Shown here piece by piece: positions 1 through 8,605 of a stretch of 64,000 nucleotides of DNA. This DNA is from Microlunatus parietis (GTDB lineage Bacteria; Actinomycetota; Actinomycetes; Propionibacteriales; Propionibacteriaceae). Numbering within the stretch: position 1 is the stretch's first letter; every line of letters starts with the position of its first letter. Where the stretch lies: NCBI RefSeq assembly GCF_013407955.1, contig NZ_JACCBU010000001.1, forward strand, positions 5,146,001 to 5,210,000, read 5' to 3'. The translations under genes and the position numbers were made by a program. A model generated the notes under the pieces. That model had not been told where the DNA came from, did no database searches, and worked only from the letters and a program-made list of their open reading frames with translations.

Positions 1-1
1 G

Positions 2-661
2 CTGCAGCTGCTCGGCACCGTGTACGGCGCGGAGGACACCACGCTGGTCGAGGTCAACCCGCTGGTGAAGACCGGCGACGGCAAGATCATCGCGCTGGAC
101 GGCAAGGTGACGCTGGACGACAACGCCGCCTTCCGGCACCCGGACCACGCGGCGCTGGCGGACAAGTCGGCCGAGGACCCGCTGGAGGCGGCGGCGAAGG
201 CCAAGGACCTCAACTACGTGAAGCTGGACGGCGCGGTCGGCATCATCGGCAACGGCGCCGGGCTCGTGATGAGCACCCTCGACGTCGTCGCGTACGCGGG
301 CGAGGAGTTCACCGCCAAGCCAAAGCCGGCCAACTTCCTGGACATCGGCGGCGGCGCGAACGCCGAGGTGATGGCGTCCGGGCTGGAGATCATCCTCGGT
401 GATCAACAGGTGAAGAGCGTGTTCGTGAACGTCTTCGGCGGCATCACCGCCTGTGACGAGGTGGCCAACGGCATCGTGCAGGCGTTCCAGCTGCTCGAGT
501 CGCGTGGCGAGGCGGTGACCAAGCCGCTGGTGGTCCGGTTGGACGGCAACAACGCCGAGCTGGGCCGGTCGATCCTGACCGAGGCGAAGCTGCCCGGCCT
601 GGAACAGGTGGACACCATGGACGGTGCGGCCCGCCGCGCCGCCGAGCTGGCAGCGAGCTGA
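2..661 (+). CDS. sucC: Succinyl-CoA ligase (ADP-forming) beta subunit, C-terminal part
   Basis: The reading frame is open from the window edge, so the N-terminal ATP-grasp half lies outside. The visible ~219 residues hold the end of the ATP-grasp fold and the CoA-ligase domain, with the family's glycine-rich stretches GNGAGLVMSTLD, DIGGGANAEV and VFVNVFGGITACDEVANGI. With SucD it converts succinyl-CoA to succinate in the TCA cycle, making ATP or GTP. sucD follows after 14 bp, so the two are surely cotranscribed. Function is secure; only the start is missing. Confidence 0.96.
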   Translation: MQLLGTVYGAEDTTLVEVNPLVKTGDGKIIALDGKVTLDDNAAFRHPDHAALADKSAEDPLEAAAKAKDLNYVKLDGAVGIIGNGAGLVMSTLDVVAYAGEEFTAKPKPANFLDIGGGANAEVMASGLEIILGDQQVKSVFVNVFGGITACDEVANGIVQAFQLLESRGEAVTKPLVVRLDGNNAELGRSILTEAKLPGLEQVDTMDGAARRAAELAAS

Positions 662-675
662 GGGAGCGTCGAGTC

Positions 676-1566
676 ATGGCAGTTTGGTTGAACGCGGATT
701 CGAAGGTCATCGTCCAGGGCATGACCGGCTCCGAAGGCCGCAAACACACGGGCCGGATGATCAAGTCCGGTACGAAGATCGTCGGCGGCGTCACGCCGGG
801 CAAGGGCGGCCAGTCGGTCGACTTCGAAGGCACCGACGTGCCGGTCTTCAGCTCGGTCGGCGAGGCCGTCGCGGCCACCGGCGCGAACGTCAGCGTGATC
901 TTCGTCCCGGCGAAGTTCACCAAGGGCGCGGTGGTCGAGGCGATCGGGGCCGAGGTGCCGCTGGTCGTGGTGATCACCGAGGGCGTACCGGTCAAGGACA
1001 CGGCCGAGTTCTTCACGCTGGCGCAGGGTTCCAAGACCCGGTTGATCGGGCCGAACTGCCCCGGGTTGATCACGCCCGGGGTCTCCAACGCCGGCATCAT
1101 CCCGGCCGACATCACCAAGTCCGGCCGGATCGGGCTGGTCTCCAAGTCGGGCACGCTGACGTACCAGATGATGTACGAGCTGCGCGACTTCGGCTTCTCC
1201 ACCGCGATCGGGATCGGCGGCGACCCGGTGATCGGCAGCACCCACATCGACGCCCTGCAAGCGTTCCAGGACGATCCGGACACCGACGCCGTGGTGATGA
1301 TCGGCGAGATCGGCGGCGACGCCGAGGAGCGGGCGGCCGAGTTCATCAAGGCGAACGTGACCAAGCCGGTGGTCGGCTACGTGGCCGGTTTCACCGCTCC
1401 GGAAGGAAAGACGATGGGCCACGCCGGCGCGATCGTCTCCGGCTCGTCCGGCACCGCCGCGGCCAAGAAGGAGGCCCTCGAGGCCGCCGGGGTCAAGGTC
1501 GGCAAGACGCCGAGCGAGACCGCACAGCTGATGCGGGAGATCATGACCGGGCTCGCCGGCTCCTGA
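676..1566 (+). CDS. sucD: Succinyl-CoA ligase alpha subunit
   Basis: 296 residues, normal for the family. An N-terminal Rossmann CoA-binding domain opens with VIVQGMTGSEG. The catalytic phospho-histidine is His249 in GHAGAIVSGSSGTA, and the GPNCPG motif is at about 125-130. It catalyses the phosphohistidine step of succinyl-CoA synthetase together with SucC. The ATG lies 14 bp after the sucC stop. A strong GC hairpin (1577-1613) directly follows the stop codon, as expected for the operon end. Confidence 0.98.
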   Translation: MAVWLNADSKVIVQGMTGSEGRKHTGRMIKSGTKIVGGVTPGKGGQSVDFEGTDVPVFSSVGEAVAATGANVSVIFVPAKFTKGAVVEAIGAEVPLVVVITEGVPVKDTAEFFTLAQGSKTRLIGPNCPGLITPGVSNAGIIPADITKSGRIGLVSKSGTLTYQMMYELRDFGFSTAIGIGGDPVIGSTHIDALQAFQDDPDTDAVVMIGEIGGDAEERAAEFIKANVTKPVVGYVAGFTAPEGKTMGHAGAIVSGSSGTAAAKKEALEAAGVKVGKTPSETAQLMREIMTGLAGS

Positions 1567-1576
1567 TCTTCACGAA

Positions 1577-1613
1577 CACGCCCCGCTCTCCTGATCATGG
1601 AGGGCGGGGCGTG
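1577..1613 (+). terminator. Hairpin after sucCD
   Basis: Two 15-base arms (1577-1591 and 1599-1613, one mismatch) enclose the 7-base loop TGATCAT, 11 bp past the sucD stop. There is no T-run, which is common in actinobacterial terminators. Function is inferred from position and stem strength. Confidence 0.7.
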
Positions 1614-1651
1614 ATCATGTCCGGACCCGTTACCGGAAAGGGGATCCGCGG

Positions 1652-2198
1652 ATGGGCTGGCAGACGAGATCGAGCCGGGAGATCTACCGCAACGCCTGGA
1701 TCAATGTCCGGGAGGACGACCTGGTCCGGCCGGACGGAGTGCCCGGGACGTACGGCGTCGTCACGGTGAACCGGCCGGCCGTGTTCGTCGTCCCCGGTCA
1801 CCGGCGACGGCGACGTGATCATGATCAGGCAGCGCCGCTACACCACCGGCGTCGACTCGCTCGAGGTACCCGGCGGCGGGGTGGACGACGACGAACCGCA
1901 TGTCGCGGCAGCCCGGGAGCTCCGCGAGGAGACGGGCTACGCCGCGGCCACCTGGCGCGACCTGGGTCCGGTGTACAGCCTGAACGGCGTCGCCGATGCG
2001 CCCGGCCGAGTCTTCCTGGCCACCGGCCTGAGCCGGGTCGGCGGTGACGAGCGCGAGGTCGAGGGAATCTCCGACGTCCTCGCGATGCCGTTCCGCGACC
2101 TGTTCGCCAGGATCCGGCGCCAAGAGATCACCGACAACGAGTCCCTGGCCGCCCTGCTGCTCGCCCTGGTCGCGCTGGATCGGGTGCGCAGCTCCTGA
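1652..2198 (+). pseudogene. NUDIX hydrolase interrupted by a frameshift
   Basis: The first frame (from ATG 1652) encodes a NUDIX N-terminus (GWQTRSSREIYRNAWINVRED ... RPAVFVVP) and then loses homology. A second frame, open until the stop at 2198, continues with DVIMIRQRRYTTG and the NUDIX box, seen as GGGVDDDEPHVAAARELREE followed by TGY. Removing one C from the CCCC run at 1792-1795 joins the two into a single ~182-residue protein of ADP-ribose pyrophosphatase type (hydrolysis of nucleoside diphosphates linked to X). In the box, Asp takes the place of the usual first Glu. Either the gene is truly broken or the run of C is a sequencing error. Confidence 0.8.
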
Positions 2199-2311
2199 CC
2201 CTCATCCGACCGCTTCGTCACCGCGACCTGAGCATCACCACCATCGCAGCCTCGACATCGCCGAACGGACTGCTTGACCGGCAGATTCGCCGAGATCGAG
2301 GTCTAAGCGTC

Positions 2312-2386
2312 CGCTCGGTGCCGCCGGGACGTGGGCTCGTGTCCTTGCGTCGACGTGGCCCATCCGCCCACGCTCGGTGCCGCCGG
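2312..2386. repeat. Pair of 16-bp direct repeats
   Basis: CGCTCGGTGCCGCCGG occurs at 2312-2327 and again, identical, at 2371-2386. The flanks are not repeated. The purpose is unknown; it may be a remnant of a dispersed intergenic element together with the sequence at 2418-2436. Confidence 0.65.
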
Positions 2387-2471
2387 CAGCTTCGCGGGCC
2401 CAAGCGTCAACCTGCTGCCCTTCGACAAGCTCAGGGAGCGTTGGGCTCAGCCCTCGACGGTGGAGTAGAAA

Positions 2472-2515
2472 CGTTTGGACTTTATGTCTAAGATACTTGA
2501 CACCAAGTCCAAACG
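2472..2515. promoter_or_regulatory. Operator/promoter region of the membrane protein-XRE module
   Basis: CGTTTGGACTT (2472-2482) and AAGTCCAAACG (2505-2515) are a perfect 11-bp inverted repeat around an AT-rich centre that contains TAAGAT and TTGACA. Inside lies a second imperfect dyad, TGTCTAAG/CTTGACA. The segment ends 18 bp before ATG 2534, whose ribosome site is GGAG at 2523. The XRE regulator encoded at 3000 is the obvious candidate ligand (inference). Confidence 0.6.
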
Positions 2516-2533
2516 ATTCGACGGAGCGCCTCG

Positions 2534-3007
2534 ATGTCGTACAAGAGCAAGCGGGTCCTGACGACCATGATCACGGGCGCTCTGCTCGCGATCGGCTACC
2601 TGATCTACGCGGTCAACCGGAACGAGCCCGGCCCGGACGCGCTGCGCTCCTGGTCGCTCGCGATGCTGGGCTTCGTCGCGGTGACGGTCGTGGTGCTGAT
2701 CGTGGTGCAGATCCTGTTCCACGTCGTGCTGGCGGCCCGACTGTCCGTCACCGACGGCGACGCGGCCGAGCGGGTCATGACCTCGTCGCTGCTGCCGGAC
2801 GAGATGGACCGGGCGATCCGGCTGCGGTCCGGCCAACTCGGCTACCTGATCGTCGGGCTCGGCTTCGTCGCCGGGCTGGCGGCCGGGGCACTGGGAGCCT
2901 CGGCCGTCGTCGTGCTGCACATGGTCCTCGGCGCGTTCGTGGTCGGCTCGCTGGCCGGCGGAGCGGTCACGGTCTACCGCCTCGAACGGGGCGTGGGCCA
3001 TGGCTGA
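2534..3007 (+). CDS. Small four-helix membrane protein, partner of an XRE regulator
   Basis: 157 residues with about four hydrophobic segments (roughly residues 12-27, 45-70, 100-117 and 122-146), linked by a short charged loop carrying DEMDRAIRLRSGQ. This arrangement and the overlapping downstream Cro/C1-type regulator recall DUF2178-like membrane protein/regulator pairs. No enzymatic motif is visible. The stop overlaps the start of the regulator by 8 bp, implying translational coupling. The specific function is unknown. Confidence 0.8.
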   Translation: MSYKSKRVLTTMITGALLAIGYLIYAVNRNEPGPDALRSWSLAMLGFVAVTVVVLIVVQILFHVVLAARLSVTDGDAAERVMTSSLLPDEMDRAIRLRSGQLGYLIVGLGFVAGLAAGALGASAVVVLHMVLGAFVVGSLAGGAVTVYRLERGVGHG

Positions 3008-3230
3008 GAAGTTGATCATCACCAACAACATCCGCCGGCTGCGGTTCTTCGCCGACGAGATGACCCAGTTGGAGCTCGCCGAACGGGTCGGCGCCTCCCG
3101 CCAAACGATCATGAACGTCGAGGCCGGCAAATACACGCCGTCGCTCGAGCTCGCCTTCCGGATCGCCGACGCGTTCGGCGTACCGATCGGTGAGGTCTTC
3201 GAACATCAGCGTCCTGAGGGGGACCAGTGA
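3000..3230 (+). CDS. Small XRE-family transcriptional regulator
   Basis: 76 residues, almost entirely one Cro/C1 helix-turn-helix: NNIRRLRFFADEMTQLELAE, then RVGASRQTIMNVEAGKYTPS and the closing LELAFRIADAFGVPIGEVF. Stand-alone proteins of this size typically autoregulate a neighbouring membrane protein. Overlap with both neighbours (8 bp upstream, 4 bp downstream) places it in a three-gene operon. The inverted repeat at 2472-2515 is a likely binding site. Confidence 0.9.
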   Translation: MAEKLIITNNIRRLRFFADEMTQLELAERVGASRQTIMNVEAGKYTPSLELAFRIADAFGVPIGEVFEHQRPEGDQ

Positions 3231-3868
3231 ACACAGATTCGATCAGCGCCCGCTTCGCGGGGGCCCTGTTCGTGACGGCCATCGTCGCCAGCCTTGTCGG
3301 CGGCACCCTGATCCAGACGGTACTGGGCGGGCCCGACGCCGCGGAGCGGCTGTCGTCCGGCGGCCCGGTGGTGATCTTGGGCGTCGTCCTCGAGTTGATC
3401 AACGCGCTGGCCGTGATCGGCATCGCGGCGGCGCTGTCCGTACCACTCGGGCGCAGTCAGCCCGGCCTCGCGGCCGGGTATCTCGGCATCAGAATCGTCG
3501 AGGCCACGGTCTGCGCCACCGCTGCGCTGATCCCGGTGATCCAACTCAGGCTGACCGCGCCGGATGACCTGGCCCTGCTCACCGCGGTCCGCGACGGCCT
3601 GGTCGGCACCGGGGTGCCGGTGCTCTTCGGTGCCGGCGCACTGCTGCTCTATCTGATGCTGCACCGGTCCGGCCTGGTCCCGCGCTACCTGGTCGTCTGG
3701 GGCCTGGTCGGCGCGGTCGGCGTCCTGGCGAACGTGTTCGTGACCGAGCCGGCGCTGCGGCCTGCCCTGGTCCTGCCGATTATCACCAGCGAACTCTTCC
3801 TCGGCGGCTACCTGATGGTCCGCGGGCTCCGGCGGCGGACCCCGGAGGTCGAACCGGTCCTCAGCTGA
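3227..3868 (+). CDS. DUF4386-like integral membrane protein
   Basis: 213 residues, GTG start in a GTGA overlap with the regulator. About six membrane helices; the pattern N-term-GALFVTAIVASLVGG, LGIRIVEA and LVPRYLVVWGLVGAVGV matches DUF4386 family proteins of unknown function. Its stop codon shares the palindrome TCAGCTGA with the stop of the opposing transporter gene, so the genes overlap tail to tail by 8 bp. Confidence 0.75.
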   Translation: MNTDSISARFAGALFVTAIVASLVGGTLIQTVLGGPDAAERLSSGGPVVILGVVLELINALAVIGIAAALSVPLGRSQPGLAAGYLGIRIVEATVCATAALIPVIQLRLTAPDDLALLTAVRDGLVGTGVPVLFGAGALLLYLMLHRSGLVPRYLVVWGLVGAVGVLANVFVTEPALRPALVLPIITSELFLGGYLMVRGLRRRTPEVEPVLS

Positions 3869-5357
3869 GTGGCTGCAGCTGCGGCTCCGGCGTGCGCCGG
3901 GCCAGGACCAGGGCGGTCGCTGCGGCGGCGATCATGATCGCGGCGCCGACCCAGGCCGCGGTGTGCATCCCGGTCAGGAACGCCGCTCGGGCCGCGGCGG
4001 CGAACGCCTCTCCACCGGGTTGGCCGTGGGCGGCGTCGAGCGCCCCGCCGAGGGTGCCGAGGGCCGAGTCCGGGATGCCGGCGGGCCCGACCAGCACGTT
4101 CCGGAACGCCGCGGCACCGGCGGCGCCCAGCAGCGCGACACCGAAGGCGATGCCGAGTTCGGAACTGGTCTCCGAGATCGACGACGCCGCACCGGCCCGT
4201 TCCGGCGGCGCGGATCCGACGATCACGTCGGTGCTCACGGCAACGATCGCGCTGGCCATCGCCATCACCAGCGCCGCTCCGACCACCACCGTGCCGATTC
4301 CGGTCCCGGCGGTCGCGAGCACGACGCAGCCGGCCGCGGACACCGCCATCACTCCGGCCAGCACCAACTCCGGCCGCAGCCGTCCGCGCAGTCGCGGTAC
4401 CAGGGTGGAGGTGATCACGCCCGCCGCGACGCCCGGCAAGGTCCACAGCCCCGCCACCACCGGGGTCAGCCCGGCCACCAGTTGCAGATGCTGGGTGACG
4501 AACAGGTAGGTGCCGGCCCACGCGGCGTTCACGCTGAGCTGAGCGACCAGAGCGAGGTTGAACCGGGCCGAGCCGAACAAGGTCAGGTCGATCAGGGGAT
4601 GGTCGAGCCGGCGCTGACGGCGCAGGAACACCACGCCCACGGCCAGTCCGCCGAGCCCGGCCAGGGCCGCGACCAGGTCGGGCCCGTCGACGGCGATGCG
4701 CTTCAGTCCGTAGACGATGCCGAGCACGGCCAGCAGCGACATCGCTGTACTGGGCAGGTCGAGCCGGCCGGGGTGCGGATCGCGAGACTCCGGCAGCAGC
4801 ACCGGCCCCAGGATCAGCAGCAGCGCCATCGCCGGCACACCGAGCAGGAACACCGATCCCCACCAGAACTGCTCCAGCAGCGCCCCGCCCACAAGCGGCC
4901 CGATCGCCCCGCCACTGGTGAACACCGCCACCCAGACCCCGAACGCGATCCCGCGCTCCCGCTCGTCCTCGAACAACGTACGGATCAGTGCCAGTGTGGA
5001 GGGCAGCAGACTCGCACCGACCATCCCGAGGAGCGCTCGGGCGATGATCAACATCGCCGGGCTGGTCGAGAACGCCGCCAGCACCGACGCGGCGGCGAAC
5101 GCCGCCGCACCGATCAGCAGCAGCCGGCGCCGCCCGATCCGGTCACCGAGCGTTCCCATCGTGATCAGCGAACCCGCCACCAGGAAGCCGTACACGTCGA
5201 CGATCCAGAGCAACTCGACCGCGCTCGGCTGGAGATCGGCGCTGAGTTCGGGAACGGCGAAATGCAGCACGAACATGTCCATCGACACCAGCAGCGTCGG
5301 CAACATGAGCACTGCCAGGGCCAGCCGCGGACGCGCTGCCGTCAGGCCGGCGCTCAT
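3861..5357 (-). CDS. MFS drug exporter, DHA2 (14-helix) family
   Basis: 498 residues from the ATG at 5357, preceded by GGGAG; a longer open frame upstream looks non-coding. Motif C region and typical DHA2 landmarks are present: LPTLLVSMDMFVLHFAVPEL at the first helix, WIVDVYGFLVAGSLITMGTL, and motif A as DRIGRRRLLLIG. The family uses the proton gradient to expel hydrophobic or cationic compounds from the cytoplasm. No regulator gene is adjacent on this strand, so the substrate cannot be guessed. Confidence 0.9.
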   Translation of the reverse strand: MSAGLTAARPRLALAVLMLPTLLVSMDMFVLHFAVPELSADLQPSAVELLWIVDVYGFLVAGSLITMGTLGDRIGRRRLLLIGAAAFAAASVLAAFSTSPAMLIIARALLGMVGASLLPSTLALIRTLFEDERERGIAFGVWVAVFTSGGAIGPLVGGALLEQFWWGSVFLLGVPAMALLLILGPVLLPESRDPHPGRLDLPSTAMSLLAVLGIVYGLKRIAVDGPDLVAALAGLGGLAVGVVFLRRQRRLDHPLIDLTLFGSARFNLALVAQLSVNAAWAGTYLFVTQHLQLVAGLTPVVAGLWTLPGVAAGVITSTLVPRLRGRLRPELVLAGVMAVSAAGCVVLATAGTGIGTVVVGAALVMAMASAIVAVSTDVIVGSAPPERAGAASSISETSSELGIAFGVALLGAAGAAAFRNVLVGPAGIPDSALGTLGGALDAAHGQPGGEAFAAAARAAFLTGMHTAAWVGAAIMIAAAATALVLARRTPEPQLQPLS

Positions 5358-5520
5358 CGCAGGACTCCCGCCACGGTGCGGAGCAACTGCTGAAGATTCG
5401 TCATACCCGGTACGACTCGCGGCGATCATCGAACTCATCGCCCAGGTCCGTCCGTCGCACGAAACGGCCGATCCCGGCGGTCGCGGACGGGCGGGTGCAG
5501 GCGGCGCGCGCCCGCGCCGG

Positions 5521-7218
5521 TCAGTTGACCTGGGTGGCCCGCTCGGCGGCCCGGACGGTGACCCGCTTCCAGTCGCCGTCGGTGATGTCCAGGTTCTTGG
5601 TCGGGCTGAGGAACGTGTAGACGACCTTCGGGCCGACCCAGGCCACACCGACCCGGAACGTGCGCGAGTTCGCGTTGCTGGTCGGCACCTTGATCTCGGA
5701 CACCCAGCCGTTGATCTTGGCGTCCTTCGCCCCGGTGCCCTTGATCTTGACCGGGTCCTCGACCTTCGGCGTGATCTTGCGCTTCTCGCAGGACTTCCAG
5801 TCGTCGACGAACTTCCTGGCCAGTTTCTTGGCCTCCGCCTCCGACTTCAGGGTGACCATGTATTCGTCCAGCCCGAAGTCGCCGGAGTCGCCGTCGACCA
5901 GGAAGGTCCGGGACACGGCGCGGCCGCCGGCGACCTTGGACAGGTCGGCGGTCTCGCAGGTGCTGTCGTGCTGCGGTCCGGTGAGGTTGCGCGGCTCGTC
6001 GGCGAACCACGGCCCGGCCTGGTCGCCCGGCGTCGGCAGGTCGCCGCCGGACAGGTAGCCCGGCTGGTCGCCGACCGGCGGCGGGCCGGCCTTGTCGGCG
6101 GTCTGCTTCGCGCAGGCCCCGCCGGCGGTGGTGCACTGTCGGTTGACGGCCGCGGCGACGGTCCGGACCGCCTTGTCGACCGGTACGTCGTCGGACAGCT
6201 TGGCCACGTCGACCACGTTCAGCACCCGGCCGGTCCGGCTCAGGATCAGGCTGCGGTACTCCGGCTGCTCGCCGCCGGCCAGCTTGACCACGACCCCGAG
6301 CGACTGGTCGCCGAGGCCGGTCACCACCCGCGCGGTGTAGAGCCAGGCGCCGCGATCCTTCACGGTGCAGTTGCCGACCGCCTTCGCGATCAGGGCATAC
6401 GCCTGCGCGGCCTCCTCCGGCGAACCGTACGCGCTGGCCAGGTGCAGGATCGCCGGCGGCTCCTTGCCGTTGCTCTCCAGCGTCTGGATCATCGCCTCGC
6501 GCGCCGTCGGCAGGCCCTCGATCGCGGTGCCGAGGCAGACCGCCTTCGGCGAGTTGTTGTCGGTCTTGGTCAGGGTGCGCGACACCTTCCAGTCCCGCGC
6601 CCCGTCGATCGGCTTCGCGTCGGCGGCGGCGACCAGCATCTCGGTCGTCAGCAGCTCGCCGCGCGGCTGCTCGGGGGTGCCGGTGGTGTTGGTCTCGGTG
6701 GTGGACGGGGAGTTGCTCGGGCTGGGCGGATTGGCGCTCGGGCCGTTCGGCCGGCCGATCACGGCGTAGCCGATGGCCAGGCCGAGCACGACCACGGCGG
6801 CGACGGCGCCGATCAGCAGCGCCATCCGGCCCCGCTGGCCGAGTCGCGGCCCGTCCTCGTCGATGTCGCCGAGGTCGTCCAGGACGTCCTCGTCGGGGTG
6901 CCGGCTGTCCGGGAGCCGGACCCGCGGTGTCGCGGCGGGCTGCTGGATCCGGGTCCGGTCGTCGAAGCTGCTCTGGCCCGGAACCTCGTCCCGGTAGAGC
7001 GGCTTCGGCTGGTCCGGTTCGGCCTCCGAATATGCCGGGAAGCCGAACGCCGTGTCGTCGTCGTCTCCGGGGCGTACGTCGGTATGATCATCGGCCGGGG
7101 TTGACGGCTGTCGAGCCGGTAGCTGGGGAGGGACCGGCTGCTGCTCGGGGAGGTCGACCTCGTCGTCGGCGGGTAGCGCGCGCCGTGGGCGGTAATCGGA
7201 AGAATCCTTGCCGACCAT
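5521..7218 (-). CDS. Single-pass membrane protein with tandem PknH-like sensor domains
   Basis: 565 residues from ATG 7218 (AAGGA just upstream). Residues 1-130 are cytoplasmic, Pro/Asp-rich and low complexity. One helix spans about 132-154. Outside are two domains, about 185-380 and 400-565, each with cysteines and segments such as YGSPEEAAQAYALI that resemble the PknH extracellular sensor domain. No kinase domain is present. It sits between the exporter and divergent perM, a position comparable to mycobacterial Rv0954. Family assignment is tentative. Confidence 0.55.
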   Translation of the reverse strand: MVGKDSSDYRPRRALPADDEVDLPEQQPVPPQLPARQPSTPADDHTDVRPGDDDDTAFGFPAYSEAEPDQPKPLYRDEVPGQSSFDDRTRIQQPAATPRVRLPDSRHPDEDVLDDLGDIDEDGPRLGQRGRMALLIGAVAAVVVLGLAIGYAVIGRPNGPSANPPSPSNSPSTTETNTTGTPEQPRGELLTTEMLVAAADAKPIDGARDWKVSRTLTKTDNNSPKAVCLGTAIEGLPTAREAMIQTLESNGKEPPAILHLASAYGSPEEAAQAYALIAKAVGNCTVKDRGAWLYTARVVTGLGDQSLGVVVKLAGGEQPEYRSLILSRTGRVLNVVDVAKLSDDVPVDKAVRTVAAAVNRQCTTAGGACAKQTADKAGPPPVGDQPGYLSGGDLPTPGDQAGPWFADEPRNLTGPQHDSTCETADLSKVAGGRAVSRTFLVDGDSGDFGLDEYMVTLKSEAEAKKLARKFVDDWKSCEKRKITPKVEDPVKIKGTGAKDAKINGWVSEIKVPTSNANSRTFRVGVAWVGPKVVYTFLSPTKNLDITDGDWKRVTVRAAERATQVN

Positions 7219-7345
7219 CGTTTCCTTCGTACTCCTCGACTGTGGGTCGCCACACCCCCGACGTGGGCGCGGACCTGCAAACTTTACTCGCTCAGGGCGT
7301 GTCCGGGCGATTTTCGCCGATCGACTGGGCAACCATGGGATCACC

Positions 7346-8596
7346 ATGGCCTCCCCGTCCCCCGGCAACGTCTCCTCGCGGACGACTGCGCGCCGGCCGG
7401 GCGAGACGATCGAACTGAGCACGACTGTGCCACGTGCAGCCGGTTCAGCCAATCCCTCGCCCGGTCCGGGCCACCCGCTGGTCGGTGGCTGGCCGGTCGC
7501 GGCGATCGGTGTCGCCGTGACCGCGGCCGCCGGCTGGGTGCTCGCCGCCGGATTCGCGGTGGTGGGCTGGCTCACCTCGGTCCCGGGCACGCTGCTGGAC
7601 GCCCTCGGCGTCGGAACCCAGCTGTGGCTGCTCGGCAACGGCGCCGGTGCATCGTTCGGTGCGACCAGGATCACGCTGATCCCGTGGGGGCTGACCGCGA
7701 TCTTCGTGCTGCTCCACTTCCAGGTCGCCGGTTACGCGGCCCGCCGCAGCCGGGCCGAGACCGACCTGTCGGCGGTGCTCAGCGTGACCGGCGTCATGAT
7801 CGGCGGGTACGTCCTCGCGGTGACCGGGACGACGCTGCTGGCCGGCGACCCGGCCCAGCTGCCCCGAGCCGCCGTCCTCGCCGCCCTGATCGCCGGCTTG
7901 CCGGCCGCCGCCGGTGCCGCACACGCCCTCGGGCTCGACCCGGCCGACCGCTGGCCGGAGTGGGCCCGGCCGCTGCCGCGAGCCGTGATCGCGGCGCAAC
8001 TGGCGCTGCTGGTCGGCGGCGCCGGGCTGCTGGTCACCTCGCTGGCGCTCGCCTGGGGCCAGGTCGGCGGGCTGATCGACGCGCTCGCACCGGGCGTGCC
8101 GGGCAACATCGCGCTGCTGGTGCTGCAGCTGGCGTTCGCCCCCAACCTGATCGTCTGGGCCGCGTCCTTCGCCCTCGGCGCCGGCTTCAGCTTCGGCCCC
8201 GGCACCGTCGTCTCGCCGGCCGACACCGACCTCGGCCTGCTGCCGGCCATCCCGGTGCTGGCCGGACTGCCGGACGAGGGACCGGGTCGGCCCGAACAGC
8301 TGGCCTGGCTCGCCGTCGGCATCGTCGCGGGCGGCGTCGCGGCCTGGTTGGTCAACCGGGCCCGGCCGGACGCGCGGCCGGACCAGACCTGCCTGGTCGG
8401 CGGCCTGGCCGGCGCGCTGGCCGGCCTGGTCTTCGTCGGTGTCGCCTGGGCCTGCAGCGGTGACCTCGGGCAGGCCCGGCTGGCCGGCATCGGGCCGCGG
8501 CTGCCGGAACTCGCCGTGCTTGCGGTGAGCACGCTCGGCCTGTCCGGGCTGCTGGTCGGTCTGGGGTACGGGCTGGTCCGGCAATTCCGCCGGTAG
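7346..8596 (+). CDS. perM: PerM-like multi-pass membrane protein (DUF6350)
   Basis: About 416 residues from the ATG at 7346; the start is uncertain because the frame is open further upstream. About nine hydrophobic helices, with WLLGNGAGASFGATRITLIP and PNLIVWAASFALGAGFSFGP typical of DUF6350. In mycobacteria the homologous gene (Rv0955, PerM) directly precedes purN-purH, exactly as here, and acts in cell division and persistence. The call rests on family features and this conserved order. Confidence 0.8.
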   Translation: MASPSPGNVSSRTTARRPGETIELSTTVPRAAGSANPSPGPGHPLVGGWPVAAIGVAVTAAAGWVLAAGFAVVGWLTSVPGTLLDALGVGTQLWLLGNGAGASFGATRITLIPWGLTAIFVLLHFQVAGYAARRSRAETDLSAVLSVTGVMIGGYVLAVTGTTLLAGDPAQLPRAAVLAALIAGLPAAAGAAHALGLDPADRWPEWARPLPRAVIAAQLALLVGGAGLLVTSLALAWGQVGGLIDALAPGVPGNIALLVLQLAFAPNLIVWAASFALGAGFSFGPGTVVSPADTDLGLLPAIPVLAGLPDEGPGRPEQLAWLAVGIVAGGVAAWLVNRARPDARPDQTCLVGGLAGALAGLVFVGVAWACSGDLGQARLAGIGPRLPELAVLAVSTLGLSGLLVGLGYGLVRQFRR

Positions 8597-8605
8597 GCTG
8601 CGCCC

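Larger units (their letters stand above)
2199..2533. other. Intergenic region with small repeats and an operator-like dyad
   Basis: No convincing gene lies here. It holds a 16-bp direct repeat, a CCCTTCGACAAGCTCAGGG sequence that resembles widely dispersed bacterial intergenic repeats, and, next to the following gene, an AT-rich 11-bp inverted repeat. Confidence 0.6.

Noticed and set aside
403..1422. Long minus-strand ORFs opposite sucCD
   Set aside because: High-GC shadow frames (Arg/Ala/His-rich, no domain motif) opposite well-supported genes. Similar shadows throughout the window were omitted.
5358..5520. Possible small gene between the MFS exporter and the sensor protein
   Set aside because: Only out-of-context shadow frames; no ribosome site or motif. 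Treated as promoter/leader sequence.
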